Below, one piece after another: positions 50,828-60,559 of a stretch of DNA of 64,000 bases; positions within the stretch are counted from its first letter, which is position 1, and each line of letters starts with the position of its first letter. The DNA is from Gibbsiella quercinecans (GTDB taxonomy: Bacteria > Pseudomonadota > Gammaproteobacteria > Enterobacterales > Enterobacteriaceae). The position numbers and the translations under genes are program-made. The notes beneath the pieces were generated by a model. It saw nothing but the letters and a program-made list of their open reading frames with translations. It did no database searches and was not told the origin of the DNA. Where the stretch lies: NCBI RefSeq assembly GCF_002291425.1, contig NZ_CP014136.1, forward strand, positions 5,160,925-5,224,924. The letters run 5' to 3'.

Positions 50828-50924
50828 ATGGATAATGCATTTAGCCCGTCCGATCTGAAAACGATTCTTCATTCTAAACGTTCTAATAACCGTTGCGGAG
50901 CAATTAAGTCAGGTTCGGCGATGA
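50828..50924 (+). pseudogene. cas1: Remnant of cas1 (type I-F) with internal deletion
   Basis: ATG 50828 opens with MDNAFSPSDLKTILHSKR, the conserved N-terminus of type I-F Cas1, whose next residues should be ANLYYL. Here the frame continues SNNRCGAIKSGSA directly into the Cas2-3 start at 50921. In the +1 frame the same bases read LITVAEQLSQVRR and end at a TGA (50922-50924) overlapping the cas2-3 ATG. This looks like the original Cas1 C-terminus, comparable to the ...DTLKDVAQ... end of Pseudomonas Cas1. So about 295 of roughly 326 codons are gone, and none of the catalytic Glu/His/Asp residues remains. Confidence 0.85.
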
Positions 50925-53900
50925 ATATTCTGCTGGTGTCACAATGCAATAAACGCGCGCTAACTGAAACGCGCCGCGTTCTGGATCAATTTGCCGAACG
51001 CAAGGGCGATCGCACATGGCAAACGGCAATTACGCTAGAGGGGTTAAAGACATTACGCAAACTGCTGCGTAAAACCGCGCGTCGTAATACCGCCGTCGCC
51101 TGCCACTGGATCAAAAGCGCCGGTAGAACTGAATTACTGTGGATTGTCGGCAATTTACGTCGTTTTAATGCTCAGGGCGTGGTGCCGACCAACGCAACCG
51201 AACGCGATATTCTGAAAGCGCAGGATGAAAACCCGTGGCACAGTATTGAATCGGTCAGCGTGCTGGCCGCTATCGCCGGGCTATTCCATGACTTTGGTAA
51301 AGCGAATGTGCTGTTCCAGCAGGGGCTACGCGGCGAGGGGAAAGCCTGGCAGCCATATCGGCATGAGTGGGTTTCTCTGCGCTTATTTCAGGCGTTCGTC
51401 GATGATCGTGATGATCAACGCTGGCTGACGGCGCTCGGGCAGATCGATATTGCCGATGAGGCGGTGTTACTCCAGAAACTACAAAAAGATGGCATTGAGC
51501 CATTCAGTAACCCGTTTAAAACGCTGCCACCGCTGGCCACCACTGTTGCCTGGCTGATTGTGTCACATCATCGTTTGCCCACATATCCCGCACAGGGAAA
51601 CGCGTTGTCTGAGCCTTATACCCACCCGCCTGAACTGCCGTATATCGATAGCTGGCTGACGCAGCAACTTACCGCCGTGTGGAACTCCACCAACATGGAC
51701 AGAGAAGGCTGGAGCGAACGGGATAAACAGGCGATCTGGCGCTTTCCATACGGCACGCCGATTCGCAGCACGACGTGGCGCAGTAAGGCGCATAAATTTG
51801 CCGCCCGGGCGCGGCAACTGAGTTCACTGACGCAGTACGGTGTGCTTGGCCAGCGTTTTACCAGCCATCTCGCCCGTTTGGTTTTGATGCTGGCCGACCA
51901 TCACTATTCATCGCTACCGCCGACCGTGGGTTGGCAGGATGCCACCTACGACGCCATTGCCAATACCGATCGTCAGACCGGACAACGCAAACAAAAGTTG
52001 GACGAACACTGTATTGGCGTCAGTCAGAATGCTCTGCTGCTGGGGCGCAGTCTGCCGCAAGTAAGAAAAACACTGCCTTCCATCACCCGTCATAAAGGAT
52101 TTAAACAGCGAGCCACCAGTACCAAATATCGCTGGCAGGACAAAGCCTTCGACGTGTCCAGCGCGTTGCGCGAGCGTTCCGCTGAACAGGGGTTTTTCGG
52201 CGTAAATATGGCGTCAACCGGCTGTGGTAAAACGTTTGCCAATGCCCGCATTATGTACGGACTGGCCGATGAAAAGCAGGGCTGTCGTTTTTCTGTTGCG
52301 CTGGGGTTACGGACACTGACGCTGCAAACCGGCGATGCGTTACGGGAAAAACTGACGTTGCAGGATGACGATCTGGCGGTGCTGATCGGTTCGCAGGCTG
52401 TTACTCAACTGCATGAGCTGAATCGGGACGTCGCCCGGTCGGGCAGCGCATCTGCCGATGCGCTGTTTGCGGAACACCAGTATGTCAGTTATGACGGCAG
52501 TCTGGATGACGGGCGCCTTAGCGCCTGGTTAAGTAAAAGCCCAACGCTGCATAAATTGCTTAGCGCGCCGGTGCTGGTCTCCACCATCGACCATCTGATA
52601 TCGGCAACGGAAGGTGTACGCGGTGGTAAACAAATTGCGCCTATGCTGCGCCTGCTGACCGCCGATCTGGTGCTGGATGAACCGGATGATTTTGACCTGG
52701 CCGACCTGCCGGCATTATGCCGCCTAGTCAACTGGGCGGGGATGCTCGGTTCCCGGGTGCTGCTCTCTTCCGCCACCTTACCGCCGGCGTTGGTTGAGGC
52801 GCTGTTTAACGCCTATCGCAGTGGGCGGGCCGACTATCAACAGGTGTGTGGGACACCGGATAGGCCGGTGAATATCTGCTGTGGTTGGTTTGATGAACAT
52901 ACCGCACTGCATAGCGACCATCAGACGGGGAAAACCTTCCGCCAGGCGCATCAAGCGTTCGTGGCGGCAAGGGTGGAAAAACTGCGCCAGGCGCCAGTGC
53001 TGCGTCTGGCCGAACGGGTTCCGGTCACGGTCGCCACGACAAAGGTCGGCGACGTGATTGCCGGCGTGGCGGCCTGTTTTCATCAATCGATGATGGCGCT
53101 GCATCAGGCGCATCATCAAATGCATCCGTCGGGTAAAACGATCTCGCTGGGGTTGGTTCGTATGGCGAATATCACGCCGCTGGTGGCCGTCGCCCGCCAG
53201 TTATTTACACAGCCGTCGCCAGACGGTTACCGTATTCATTACTGCGTGTATCACAGCCAGCATCCGCTGGCGATGCGTTCTTTTATTGAACAACGGCTGG
53301 ATGCCTCTCTCACCCGTTATGATCCGGATGCGCTATGGCAGATAGAAGAAATACGGCAGGCGCTGGCGCATGACCCGGAATCGCATCATTTGTTTGTGGT
53401 GCTGGCGACCTCGGTGGCGGAAGTGGGGCGTGATTTTGATTTTGACTGGGCCGTTGCCGAACCCAGTTCGATGCGTTCATTGATTCAGCTTGCCGGGCGT
53501 ATTCAGCGCCATCGCCAGCAGCAGCCCGTCACGCCAAATCTGCATATTTTGCGTAAAAACGTAAAGGCATTGCGTGATTGCCGTCCGGCCTATTGTCGTC
53601 CGGGGTTTGAGTCTTCCTCATCTGGTGATCCAAAGCTGGTCAGCCACGATCTGGCGGATTTACTGACGGAAGAACAGTATCGCGTCATCAGCGCCGTTCC
53701 CCGCATTCAGCAGCGGCCATCGCTTACGCCTGCGCAAAATCTGGTGGATCTGGAACATCATATGCTGCGTAAGGCGATGCAGGGAATAAAAGGCTCAACG
53801 GAGTACTATGCCGCGCTGTGGTGGAAAACTGACGCCGACTGGTGCGGTGAATTGCAGCGCCGTAAACCGTTTCGGCTGTCGTTTCCTGATGAACAGTACT

Positions 53901-54199
53901 ACCTCTGGATCGCTGAAGAGGGCGATAAGCCTGTGTTCAAAATGCCGGACAGCGATGATTCCGGCTGGAAAGAGAGCTATGTCTTTCAACCTGTGACCGT
54001 CATGCTGGCAAACGGCGTCAGCAACTGGTTGACGGTGGATTATCAGCAAATCTATACGCAGTTAGCGGAGAAGCTGGATATGGAACTGAGCGCCGTCAGC
54101 CAGCGTTTCGGCGAGATTAATTTACCGGTTCGTGCAGTAGAGAAAAACGAACGATGGCTATGGCACCCACTGCTCGGGGTGTTTGGCGCACTCGGTTGA
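50921..54199 (+). CDS. cas3: Type I-F Cas2-Cas3 fusion nuclease-helicase
   Basis: From ATG 50921 the protein has 1092 residues, normal for I-F Cas2-3. Order of parts: Cas2-like domain (MNILLVSQCNKRALTETRRV, to about 90), HD nuclease with LFHDFGKAN, SF2 helicase motifs I (MASTGCGKTFANARI), II (LDEPDD), III (SSATLPP) and VI (QLAGRIQRHR), and a C-terminal domain. It degrades target DNA recruited by the Csy complex. The frame is open upstream to the cas1 remnant start at 50828, so translation from there would add 31 residues in front of Cas2. Spacing of 17 nt to csy1 indicates one operon. Confidence 0.95.
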   Translation: MNILLVSQCNKRALTETRRVLDQFAERKGDRTWQTAITLEGLKTLRKLLRKTARRNTAVACHWIKSAGRTELLWIVGNLRRFNAQGVVPTNATERDILKAQDENPWHSIESVSVLAAIAGLFHDFGKANVLFQQGLRGEGKAWQPYRHEWVSLRLFQAFVDDRDDQRWLTALGQIDIADEAVLLQKLQKDGIEPFSNPFKTLPPLATTVAWLIVSHHRLPTYPAQGNALSEPYTHPPELPYIDSWLTQQLTAVWNSTNMDREGWSERDKQAIWRFPYGTPIRSTTWRSKAHKFAARARQLSSLTQYGVLGQRFTSHLARLVLMLADHHYSSLPPTVGWQDATYDAIANTDRQTGQRKQKLDEHCIGVSQNALLLGRSLPQVRKTLPSITRHKGFKQRATSTKYRWQDKAFDVSSALRERSAEQGFFGVNMASTGCGKTFANARIMYGLADEKQGCRFSVALGLRTLTLQTGDALREKLTLQDDDLAVLIGSQAVTQLHELNRDVARSGSASADALFAEHQYVSYDGSLDDGRLSAWLSKSPTLHKLLSAPVLVSTIDHLISATEGVRGGKQIAPMLRLLTADLVLDEPDDFDLADLPALCRLVNWAGMLGSRVLLSSATLPPALVEALFNAYRSGRADYQQVCGTPDRPVNICCGWFDEHTALHSDHQTGKTFRQAHQAFVAARVEKLRQAPVLRLAERVPVTVATTKVGDVIAGVAACFHQSMMALHQAHHQMHPSGKTISLGLVRMANITPLVAVARQLFTQPSPDGYRIHYCVYHSQHPLAMRSFIEQRLDASLTRYDPDALWQIEEIRQALAHDPESHHLFVVLATSVAEVGRDFDFDWAVAEPSSMRSLIQLAGRIQRHRQQQPVTPNLHILRKNVKALRDCRPAYCRPGFESSSSGDPKLVSHDLADLLTEEQYRVISAVPRIQQRPSLTPAQNLVDLEHHMLRKAMQGIKGSTEYYAALWWKTDADWCGELQRRKPFRLSFPDEQYYLWIAEEGDKPVFKMPDSDDSGWKESYVFQPVTVMLANGVSNWLTVDYQQIYTQLAEKLDMELSAVSQRFGEINLPVRAVEKNERWLWHPLLGVFGALG

Positions 54200-54216
54200 G
54201 ATAAAGGGGAACGATA

Positions 54217-55536
54217 ATGGAAGAGGTCGGGCTAAGTCGGTTTATTATCGACTACATCGAAAACCGCAGGCGGCTGAGGCTTGAGGTAGCGGAAAAAAAG
54301 TTTGCTAACGACGCGCTGGCGTTGGCGGCCGAACGGCAGGAGATTAACGATCGCTATCAGGTTCGTGCCTGGTTAACCGATGCGGCTTCCCGCGCGGAGC
54401 AGATCAGCCTGGTGACCCATGCGCTGAAGTTTACCCATAGCGATGCCAAAGGCAGCAGCGTGTTTAGCGCTGCGCCAGTGGAAGAAAGCCCGGAATATCT
54501 TTCCACCGCCGCGCTGAGGCAACCGGCGGTGGATGCGGTGGGTAATGCCGCTGCGCTGGATGTCGCTAAGTTATTACAGACGGAATACGGCGGTGATTCG
54601 CTGGCTGCGGCATTGCAGCGGGAAGATCATGCCGCGCTTGCCGTATTGACGGACGATCCACAGCAACTGACGCAGTGGATAACCGGGTTTAAGCGGGCGC
54701 TTACCGATAAGCAACTCCGTTCACATAAGCTGGCAAAACAGATTTATTTTCCCTTATCAGACACCGCGGCTGGCAGCCAATATCACCTGCTCAGCCCACT
54801 TTATTCATCTTCGCTGGCGCAGGCGCTGCACCAGCGCATTACGGTTGCCCGTTTTAGCGATGAGGCCAAAGCGATACGTCAGGCCAGAAAGGAACAACGC
54901 TGGCACGATGCGATCGATGTGTCTTATCCCAATCTTGCCGTGCAGAACATGGGCGGCACCAAACCGCAGAACATCTCGTTTCTTAATAGCGGGCGCCGGG
55001 GCAAGTCTTACTTATTGCCCTGCGCCGCGCCGGTCTGGCAAAGCATTGCGAAGCCGCCGTTACAGCATAAGTCCATTTTTCGCCCCCGCGGTGAGTTTGA
55101 ACATCATGCCCGTCCGGCAGTGCGCCAGATGCAACAATTTCTGCTCAGTGTCGCACCGTCCGGCAACACGCTGGAAATGCGCCGGCAATGCTGGGCATAT
55201 GCCGACAGCATTATTGATAGTTTGTTTAACTATGCGGCGGCAATACAGAATCTGGACGCCGGTTGGAGCGCGAATGAATGCTGCGAGTTAAAACGCTCCC
55301 AGCAGCTTTGGCTTGATCCCTGGCGCGCTGAATCCGATGGTGACTTTAAATTTGCGCGCGGAGGCGGCGGCTGGAAACAAGAGATCGCACAGGACTTTGG
55401 CGTCTGGCTCAATCGCCAACTGGAACATGAACAGCTGCGCTTTAGCGAGGTCGAGCGGCGGGAGTGGTCGACGGCGGCGCTGTTCAAACGCCGGATGCGG
55501 GAGTCAGAGTCTGCGCTGACGGAGGCGATGCGATGA
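54217..55536 (+). CDS. csy1: Type I-F Csy1 (Cas8f) large subunit
   Basis: A 439-residue Csy1-family protein, first component of the crRNA-guided Csy (Cascade) complex. It begins [20 protein letters not shown] and contains the Csy1-type segment [21 protein letters not shown]. With Csy2 it binds the 5' handle of the crRNA and helps read the PAM. It starts 17 nt after cas2-3 with AAAGGGGA before the ATG, and its stop overlaps the csy2 start (ATGA). Confidence 0.94.
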   Translation: MEEVGLSRFIIDYIENRRRLRLEVAEKKFANDALALAAERQEINDRYQVRAWLTDAASRAEQISLVTHALKFTHSDAKGSSVFSAAPVEESPEYLSTAALRQPAVDAVGNAAALDVAKLLQTEYGGDSLAAALQREDHAALAVLTDDPQQLTQWITGFKRALTDKQLRSHKLAKQIYFPLSDTAAGSQYHLLSPLYSSSLAQALHQRITVARFSDEAKAIRQARKEQRWHDAIDVSYPNLAVQNMGGTKPQNISFLNSGRRGKSYLLPCAAPVWQSIAKPPLQHKSIFRPRGEFEHHARPAVRQMQQFLLSVAPSGNTLEMRRQCWAYADSIIDSLFNYAAAIQNLDAGWSANECCELKRSQQLWLDPWRAESDGDFKFARGGGGWKQEIAQDFGVWLNRQLEHEQLRFSEVERREWSTAALFKRRMRESESALTEAMR

Positions 55537-56471
55537 GTTCATTGATTGTTCTGCGTCATGTGAGCGTGGAAAACGCCAACGCCATCGCCGGATTAACCTA
55601 CGGTTTCCCGGCGATTACCCACTTTCTGGGCTATGCCCACGCCCTTTCCCGCTGGCTGCAGCAAAGCCGTAACCTGACGCTGAGCGGCTGTGGGGTGATC
55701 TGTCATAAACAGCAACTGCATGCTTATGGCTCCGGCTGGGAACGATCTTTCGCGCTTACCCGCAACCCGTTGACGAAAGAAGAGAAAACCGCCGCGTTTA
55801 ATGAAGAAGGCCGCATGCATATGACAGTCTCTTTGCTGATGGAATGCCACGGCATGATTGCCGATGGCGATGAAGGCGCGCGGGCGCTGGCAGATCTCTT
55901 GGCTACGCGCTGTGTCAATCAGCGGCTGGCGGGCGGCGTGATTACCCGCATCGGCAAAATCGAAGTGATGGCTTTCCCGCAAAATGAGGCGCATACCCGC
56001 CGCGTTATGCATCGCTTGCTGCCGGGTTATGTATTGCTGGATCGCCGCGATCTGCTGAAAGATCACTTTGGACAATGCAAACAGGAGAATCCGGAAGCTG
56101 AAATGCTAGATGCCTGGCTGGATTTTGCAGCGATAAAGATGGGATCCGTCGCGAACGACGCTGGCAATGAGCTGGCTGACTGGCGTTATTTGCCAAAGCC
56201 GGCGGCAGGTTATCTGGTGCCATTGATGACCGGTTACTGTGCCATTTCTCCGCTTTATGCCGCAGGCGAAGTAGAGAAAACCCGCGATCCGACCATGCCG
56301 TTCTGCTTTGCCGAATCCATCTACGGCATTGGCGAGTGGCGGGGTGCGCACCGAATTAACGATCTTCGCGCCATACTCTGGCATTACCACTATCACGATG
56401 GCCGGTACCAGTGCTGCAGTAAGGCGACGGTGGCAGACGAAACCTATGAATTTAATGACGACGATGAATAA
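55533..56471 (+). CDS. csy2: Type I-F Csy2 (Cas5f)
   Basis: A 312-residue Csy2-family protein. ATG 55533 ([20 protein letters not shown]) overlaps the csy1 stop; longer upstream frames lie inside csy1. The family region [20 protein letters not shown] is clear. It pairs with Csy1 at the crRNA 5' end. Followed by csy3 after 17 nt. Confidence 0.94.
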   Translation: MSSLIVLRHVSVENANAIAGLTYGFPAITHFLGYAHALSRWLQQSRNLTLSGCGVICHKQQLHAYGSGWERSFALTRNPLTKEEKTAAFNEEGRMHMTVSLLMECHGMIADGDEGARALADLLATRCVNQRLAGGVITRIGKIEVMAFPQNEAHTRRVMHRLLPGYVLLDRRDLLKDHFGQCKQENPEAEMLDAWLDFAAIKMGSVANDAGNELADWRYLPKPAAGYLVPLMTGYCAISPLYAAGEVEKTRDPTMPFCFAESIYGIGEWRGAHRINDLRAILWHYHYHDGRYQCCSKATVADETYEFNDDDE

Positions 56472-56488
56472 CGAAAAAGGATTTAATC

Positions 56489-57499
56489 ATGGCTAAAGCA
56501 ACCATTAAAACGGCATCGGTACTGGCGTTCGAACGTAAACTGGCGAATTCCGATGCGCTGATGTTTTCCGGCAACTGGGAACAGAAAACGGACTGGCGGC
56601 CGGTTGAGATTAAAGAGAAAGCGGTTCGTGGCACCATATCCAACCGGTTGAAAAACGCGCTGGCCAGCGACCCAGCGAAACTGGATGCCGAGATCCAAAA
56701 GGCTAACCTGCAGCGTGTTGATGTGGCAGCGCTGCCTTTCGACGCGGATACGTTGAAGGTGAGCTTTTCACTGCGCGTGCTGGGTAATCTGGCGACGCCT
56801 TCCGTGTGTAACGATCAAGAGTATCAGGCCGAACTGTCGCGGGTGATCGACGGTTATGTTGCCGAACAGGGGTTTGGTGTTCTGGCGGCTCGATATGCGG
56901 AAAATCTGGCCAACGGCCGTTTCCTGTGGCGTAACCGCGTGGGAGCGGAAGCGCTTAACGTTCGGGTGACACAGGGGGAAAAAAGCTGGGATTTCGATGG
57001 AGGAGATTACTCGTTGCGGCAATTCAGTCAGCCTGACGGGGAGCTGGCACTGCTGGCGGCGGCTATTGAACAAGGACTGGCGGGAGAAGAATCGGCTTTT
57101 TTCACCGTCGATGCATTTGTGCGTTTGGGAGCCGGTCAGGAAGTTTTCCCTTCGCAGGAGCTGGTGCTGGACGACAACAGTCGCAATAAGAAAAGCAAGA
57201 TCCTGTATCAGGTGGATGGTGTCGCCGCGCTGCATTCGCAAAAGATTGGCAATGCCCTGCGCACTATTGATGACTGGTATCCCGATGCGGCCGAACTGGG
57301 GCTGGGGCCAATCGCGGTGGAACCTTACGGCTCTGTTACTAGTCGCGGGAAAGCCTATCGTCAGCCGAAACAAAAAATGGATTTCTACACACTGCTGGAT
57401 AACTGGGTGACAAAGGGCAGCGTGCCGGAAAACGACCAGCAGCATTACGTTATCGCTACGCTGATTCGCGGCGGTGTGTTTGGTGAAAAAGGGGAATAA
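56489..57499 (+). CDS. csy3: Type I-F Csy3 (Cas7f) backbone subunit
   Basis: A 336-residue Csy3-family protein ([20 protein letters not shown]), which forms the six-copy helical backbone along the crRNA. Characteristic segments: [19 protein letters not shown] and [23 protein letters not shown] lies before ATG 56489. Length is near the Pseudomonas protein. Confidence 0.94.
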   Translation: MAKATIKTASVLAFERKLANSDALMFSGNWEQKTDWRPVEIKEKAVRGTISNRLKNALASDPAKLDAEIQKANLQRVDVAALPFDADTLKVSFSLRVLGNLATPSVCNDQEYQAELSRVIDGYVAEQGFGVLAARYAENLANGRFLWRNRVGAEALNVRVTQGEKSWDFDGGDYSLRQFSQPDGELALLAAAIEQGLAGEESAFFTVDAFVRLGAGQEVFPSQELVLDDNSRNKKSKILYQVDGVAALHSQKIGNALRTIDDWYPDAAELGLGPIAVEPYGSVTSRGKAYRQPKQKMDFYTLLDNWVTKGSVPENDQQHYVIATLIRGGVFGEKGE

Positions 57500-57511
57500 A
57501 AGGAGGCTGGT

Positions 57512-58066
57512 ATGGATCATTATCTGGAGATACGGATACTGCCCGACACTGAATTCTCCGCCGCTGATTTGCTGAATGCGTTGTTTGCCAAATTGCATCG
57601 GGCGCTGGGACAACGGGGAGAGGGAGATATCGGTGTGAGTTTTCCTGATGCGGGCAGAACGCTGGGCGAAAAAATCCGGTTACATGGCCTGGTGTCGGCG
57701 TTAACTGAACTTCAGGCCGATGCGTGGTTGAAAGGGCTGCGGGACTATACGCAAGCCAGCGAAATTCAGCCGGTTCCGGCTAATGTAAAATTCAGAACGG
57801 TAAAACGAGTGCAAGTGAAAAGCAGTGCAGAACGGTTACGCCGCCGCTCGGTTCGTAAGGGCTGGCTGACCGAGGATGAAGCGCGCGAGCGAATATTGCT
57901 TTCTGCGGAGAAACGGGTCGCACTGCCGTTCCTGCAATTGAAAAGCTTGTCATCCAGGCAAATGTTCCGGCTGTTTGTGGAACAGGGCGCGCTACAGGAT
58001 TATGCCGTAACCGGCCGGTTTAGTTCATACGGACTCAGCGAGAGTGCTACCGTGCCTTGGTTTTGA
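57512..58066 (+). CDS. cas6f: Type I-F Csy4 (Cas6f) crRNA endoribonuclease
   Basis: A 184-residue Cas6f. His29 in [18 protein letters not shown] matches the catalytic His29 of Pseudomonas Csy4. An arginine-rich segment ([13 protein letters not shown]) fits the helix that grips the repeat hairpin. It cuts each repeat 3' of the CTGCC/GGCAG stem and stays on the crRNA 3' end. It is the last cas gene; the leader and array start 130 nt downstream. Confidence 0.94.
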   Translation: MDHYLEIRILPDTEFSAADLLNALFAKLHRALGQRGEGDIGVSFPDAGRTLGEKIRLHGLVSALTELQADAWLKGLRDYTQASEIQPVPANVKFRTVKRVQVKSSAERLRRRSVRKGWLTEDEARERILLSAEKRVALPFLQLKSLSSRQMFRLFVEQGALQDYAVTGRFSSYGLSESATVPWF

Positions 58067-58195
58067 CCTTTTTTTTACCGCTAATGCTAACGTACTGATT
58101 TTTATCATAGTATTAGCCGCCAGTAAAAAAAGCCTTTTTAAGCCAAAAGTGAATTTTTTCTTTAATACTTATACTGTTATCTTTTATCTATAACG
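58067..58195 (+). promoter_or_regulatory. CRISPR leader
   Basis: A 129-nt AT-rich stretch between cas6f and the first repeat. TATCATAGTATTA at 58103-58115 differs at one position from the IHF core WATCAAnnnnTTR; IHF assists spacer integration in type I-F leaders. T-rich DNA and TATACT near 58172 may serve as array promoter. Confidence 0.65.
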
Positions 58196-59243
58196 GTTCA
58201 CTGCCGTACAGGCAGCTTAGAAAGGCTTGCTCAGGTCTTTATCGTTCATCGCTTGGTTCACTGCCGTACAGGCAGCTTAGAAATTAGCGATGTGCATTGC
58301 CCGTGCTGTGGAGCCGTTCACTGCCGTACAGGCAGCTTAGAAAATGACGCCGGCAAGAGACTCACCCGCAAACAGGTTCACTGCCGTACAGGCAGCTTAG
58401 AAATATCGAATTCTGAGCAACTGCTGCGCTACTGGGTTCACTGCCGTACAGGCAGCTTAGAAATCGGGGAACAACGTATCGCGCGTATCACCGGGGTTCA
58501 CTGCCGTACAGGCAGCTTAGAAAAGGCATTCGTCACCAGTAATAACGGGAAAAGTGTTCACTGCCGTACAGGCAGCTTAGAAAAAACGACATCACGCAGC
58601 TCCCGGCGCTTATCCGTTCACTGCCGTACAGGCAGCTTAGAAACGGAGGGGAAGGAAGCGCGCCTGAGCTCTGCAGTTCACTGCCGTACAGGCAGCTTAG
58701 AAATAAATGCCACGGCGAGGGCAACATTGATATTCGTTCACTGCCGTACAGGCAGCTTAGAAATTATTCCGTCGCGAAGGTGATGCCGTCGATAAGTTCA
58801 CTGCCGTACTGGCAGCTTAGAAATCGGAATCCTTTCGCTGTCCTAATAACATGCGGTTCACTGCCGTACAGGCAGCTTAGAAAAGACGGACCTTCATACG
58901 CCCTCCGGGGGCGTTGTTCACTGCCGTACAGGCAGCTTAGAAATCGAAATCAATTTCATGCAGACGCGCAAAGACGTTCACTGCCGTACAGGCAGCTTAG
59001 AAATTTATTGACTACATCATTTTGTTAGGCGCTGAGTTCACTGCCGTACAGGCAGCTTAGAAAGAACGCAGCCAGGACGACCACGAGAAAGATAAGTTCA
59101 CTGCCGTACAGGCAGCTTAGAAAATCAGACCCTAGCCGAAGGCCCGAAACCGCACGTTCACTGCCGTACAGGCAGATTAGAAATATCTGGTAGCACACCG
59201 GCAGCGGAATGCTTGGTTCACTGCCGTACAGGCAGCATAGGAA
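58196..59243 (+). CRISPR. Type I-F CRISPR array, 18 repeats and 17 spacers
   Basis: A 28-bp repeat starts GTTCACTGCCG and ends GGCAGCTTAGAAA; CTGCC and GGCAG form the Csy4 hairpin around GTACA. It recurs every 60 bp without exception, so all 17 spacers are 32 bp. Fifteen repeats are identical. Repeat 11 (58796) has T for A in the loop (GTACT). Repeats 17 (59156) and 18 (59216) have substitutions after the stem (GGCAGATTAG and GGCAGCATAGGAA). Decay at the far end and the cas-proximal leader place the oldest spacers near 59200. No two spacers look alike, and none was recognised as matching this window. Confidence 0.98.
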
Positions 59244-59275
59244 TTATAGATAAAGCGACCATCCAGCGTGTAACA

Positions 59276-59303
59276 GCCCACTGCCATAAAGGCATCGCCG
59301 CTG
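59276..59303 (+). repeat. Decayed nineteenth CRISPR repeat
   Basis: GCCCACTGCCATAAAGGCAT keeps the 60-bp phase exactly, with a 32-bp spacer-like gap after repeat 18. It still shows CACTGCC.TA.AGGCA, but the hairpin and 3' part are lost. It marks the old end of the array, next to the iroD stop at 59318. Confidence 0.6.
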
Positions 59304-59317
59304 GCAGTGGTGAACAA

Positions 59318-60559
59318 TCATATCACTGCCAACCCGTCGATAAGGGCGCCGCGCCACCATGCATAGTCGTGGCCGCCGGTATAGATAGCAAGCTGGCTCT
59401 CAACGCCAGCGGCGCATAGCCGTTGGTGCAATTGCTCGACATGCGGAACCATCGCCCCTTCCAGTGCCCCCACGCACAGTCTGATCCGCACCGTCTGCGG
59501 CGGGCTGGACAATACCCGTTCGCTCACCCACGAGGTATCGCTTTCTTTAAACATGATCGGGCGCCGGCTGTTGTCCGGCATCCACCACATTGAGGGGGAG
59601 GTGCTGATTATGGCGCCGAAAACGTCAGGCGCGTGCACGGCGGCCATCAGAGCGGTTACGCCGCCCAGGCTCTGCCCGCACAGCACGGTCTGAGAACGGC
59701 CGGCCCAGGCTCTGTCTGGGTGTGCGGCGCGTACCTGCGGTATCAGATGTTCGGCAATGTCGATCACCAGTTGGTTATCGCCGCCCAGGATGGCGGCGCG
59801 ATCCCGTTCATCATTGTTGTCAATGCCCAGCACCGCCAGGGGGCGGATACGGCCGCTGGCGATGGCGGCGTCGAGAGCGCCCAGGGCACCGACGTGATCA
59901 AACCATGTTTCGGCATCGGGCAAGACCAGCAAACCTAAAGGCGTCGAACTGGCTACGTCGGGGATATAGAGGCGCACACGGCGCTGTTGCCCGGCAACCA
60001 CGGGATAAGACGCGGTGAGCGTGCCGCGGTGGGGGGCGGGTGCGGCCGCCCACTCGCGCTGCTCGGGGGCCTGATCGAGGGCCAGAACAGAGACCCACGT
60101 CTCCCCACGCACGTTGATGCTGGCCGTTTTACAGAAAGGATCGGCTTGCCCGATAAACGGCGTGAAGCGCCCGCCAAGTTGTGAAATCAGCTCGGGTGAG
60201 GTTCCCTGCGGAATCTCCGTAATGCTGTATGAACCGCGGTAGCTGGCCGGCAAGCGCAGTTGCAGCGCCCAGATGTCGCTGGCGGGGATATGGGTCATCA
60301 TCCCCCTGGCGACGTGGCTTTTATCCGTCACACGGTTCAGGCAGAGATAAACCCCCTGTAAGGCTTTTTCCGAGCGCCAGAGAAAGGTGACGTCACGCTC
60401 GTCGTGATTACCGGCGGCCGTAGTCACCAGAGGAACATCGACGGCTTCCACATCATGCCAGAACTGAGTCACATCCAGCGACGTCGGGTTCGCCAGCTGT
60501 GCCAGTAAGCGTTCTGTTGCACTGAGCTTAAGGGGGGTGAAAGCGGTGACATTCTTCAT
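59318..60559 (-). CDS. iroD: Salmochelin/enterobactin esterase IroD
   Basis: About 413 residues from ATG 60559 (an ATG at 60568 is also possible, but has its GGA directly adjacent). From memory it tracks Salmonella/E. coli IroD closely, including VTFLWR, FDHVGALGALDAAI, TSPSMWW and IYTGGHDYAWWRGALIDG. The nucleophile Ser is in CGQSLGG, about residue 297, and the catalytic His in GGHDY near 397. IroD cuts the trilactone of ferric salmochelin or enterobactin in the cytoplasm to free iron. Usually iroD follows iroC on the same strand; here it is divergent from iroB. Confidence 0.92.
   Translation of the reverse strand: MKNVTAFTPLKLSATERLLAQLANPTSLDVTQFWHDVEAVDVPLVTTAAGNHDERDVTFLWRSEKALQGVYLCLNRVTDKSHVARGMMTHIPASDIWALQLRLPASYRGSYSITEIPQGTSPELISQLGGRFTPFIGQADPFCKTASINVRGETWVSVLALDQAPEQREWAAAPAPHRGTLTASYPVVAGQQRRVRLYIPDVASSTPLGLLVLPDAETWFDHVGALGALDAAIASGRIRPLAVLGIDNNDERDRAAILGGDNQLVIDIAEHLIPQVRAAHPDRAWAGRSQTVLCGQSLGGVTALMAAVHAPDVFGAIISTSPSMWWMPDNSRRPIMFKESDTSWVSERVLSSPPQTVRIRLCVGALEGAMVPHVEQLHQRLCAAGVESQLAIYTGGHDYAWWRGALIDGLAVI

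Noticed and set aside
58253..59028. Long plus-strand ORFs with repeated HCRTGSLE or LPYRQLR peptides
   Set aside because: They are read-through of the CRISPR repeats: the 60-bp period keeps frame. They have no ribosome site and are not proteins.
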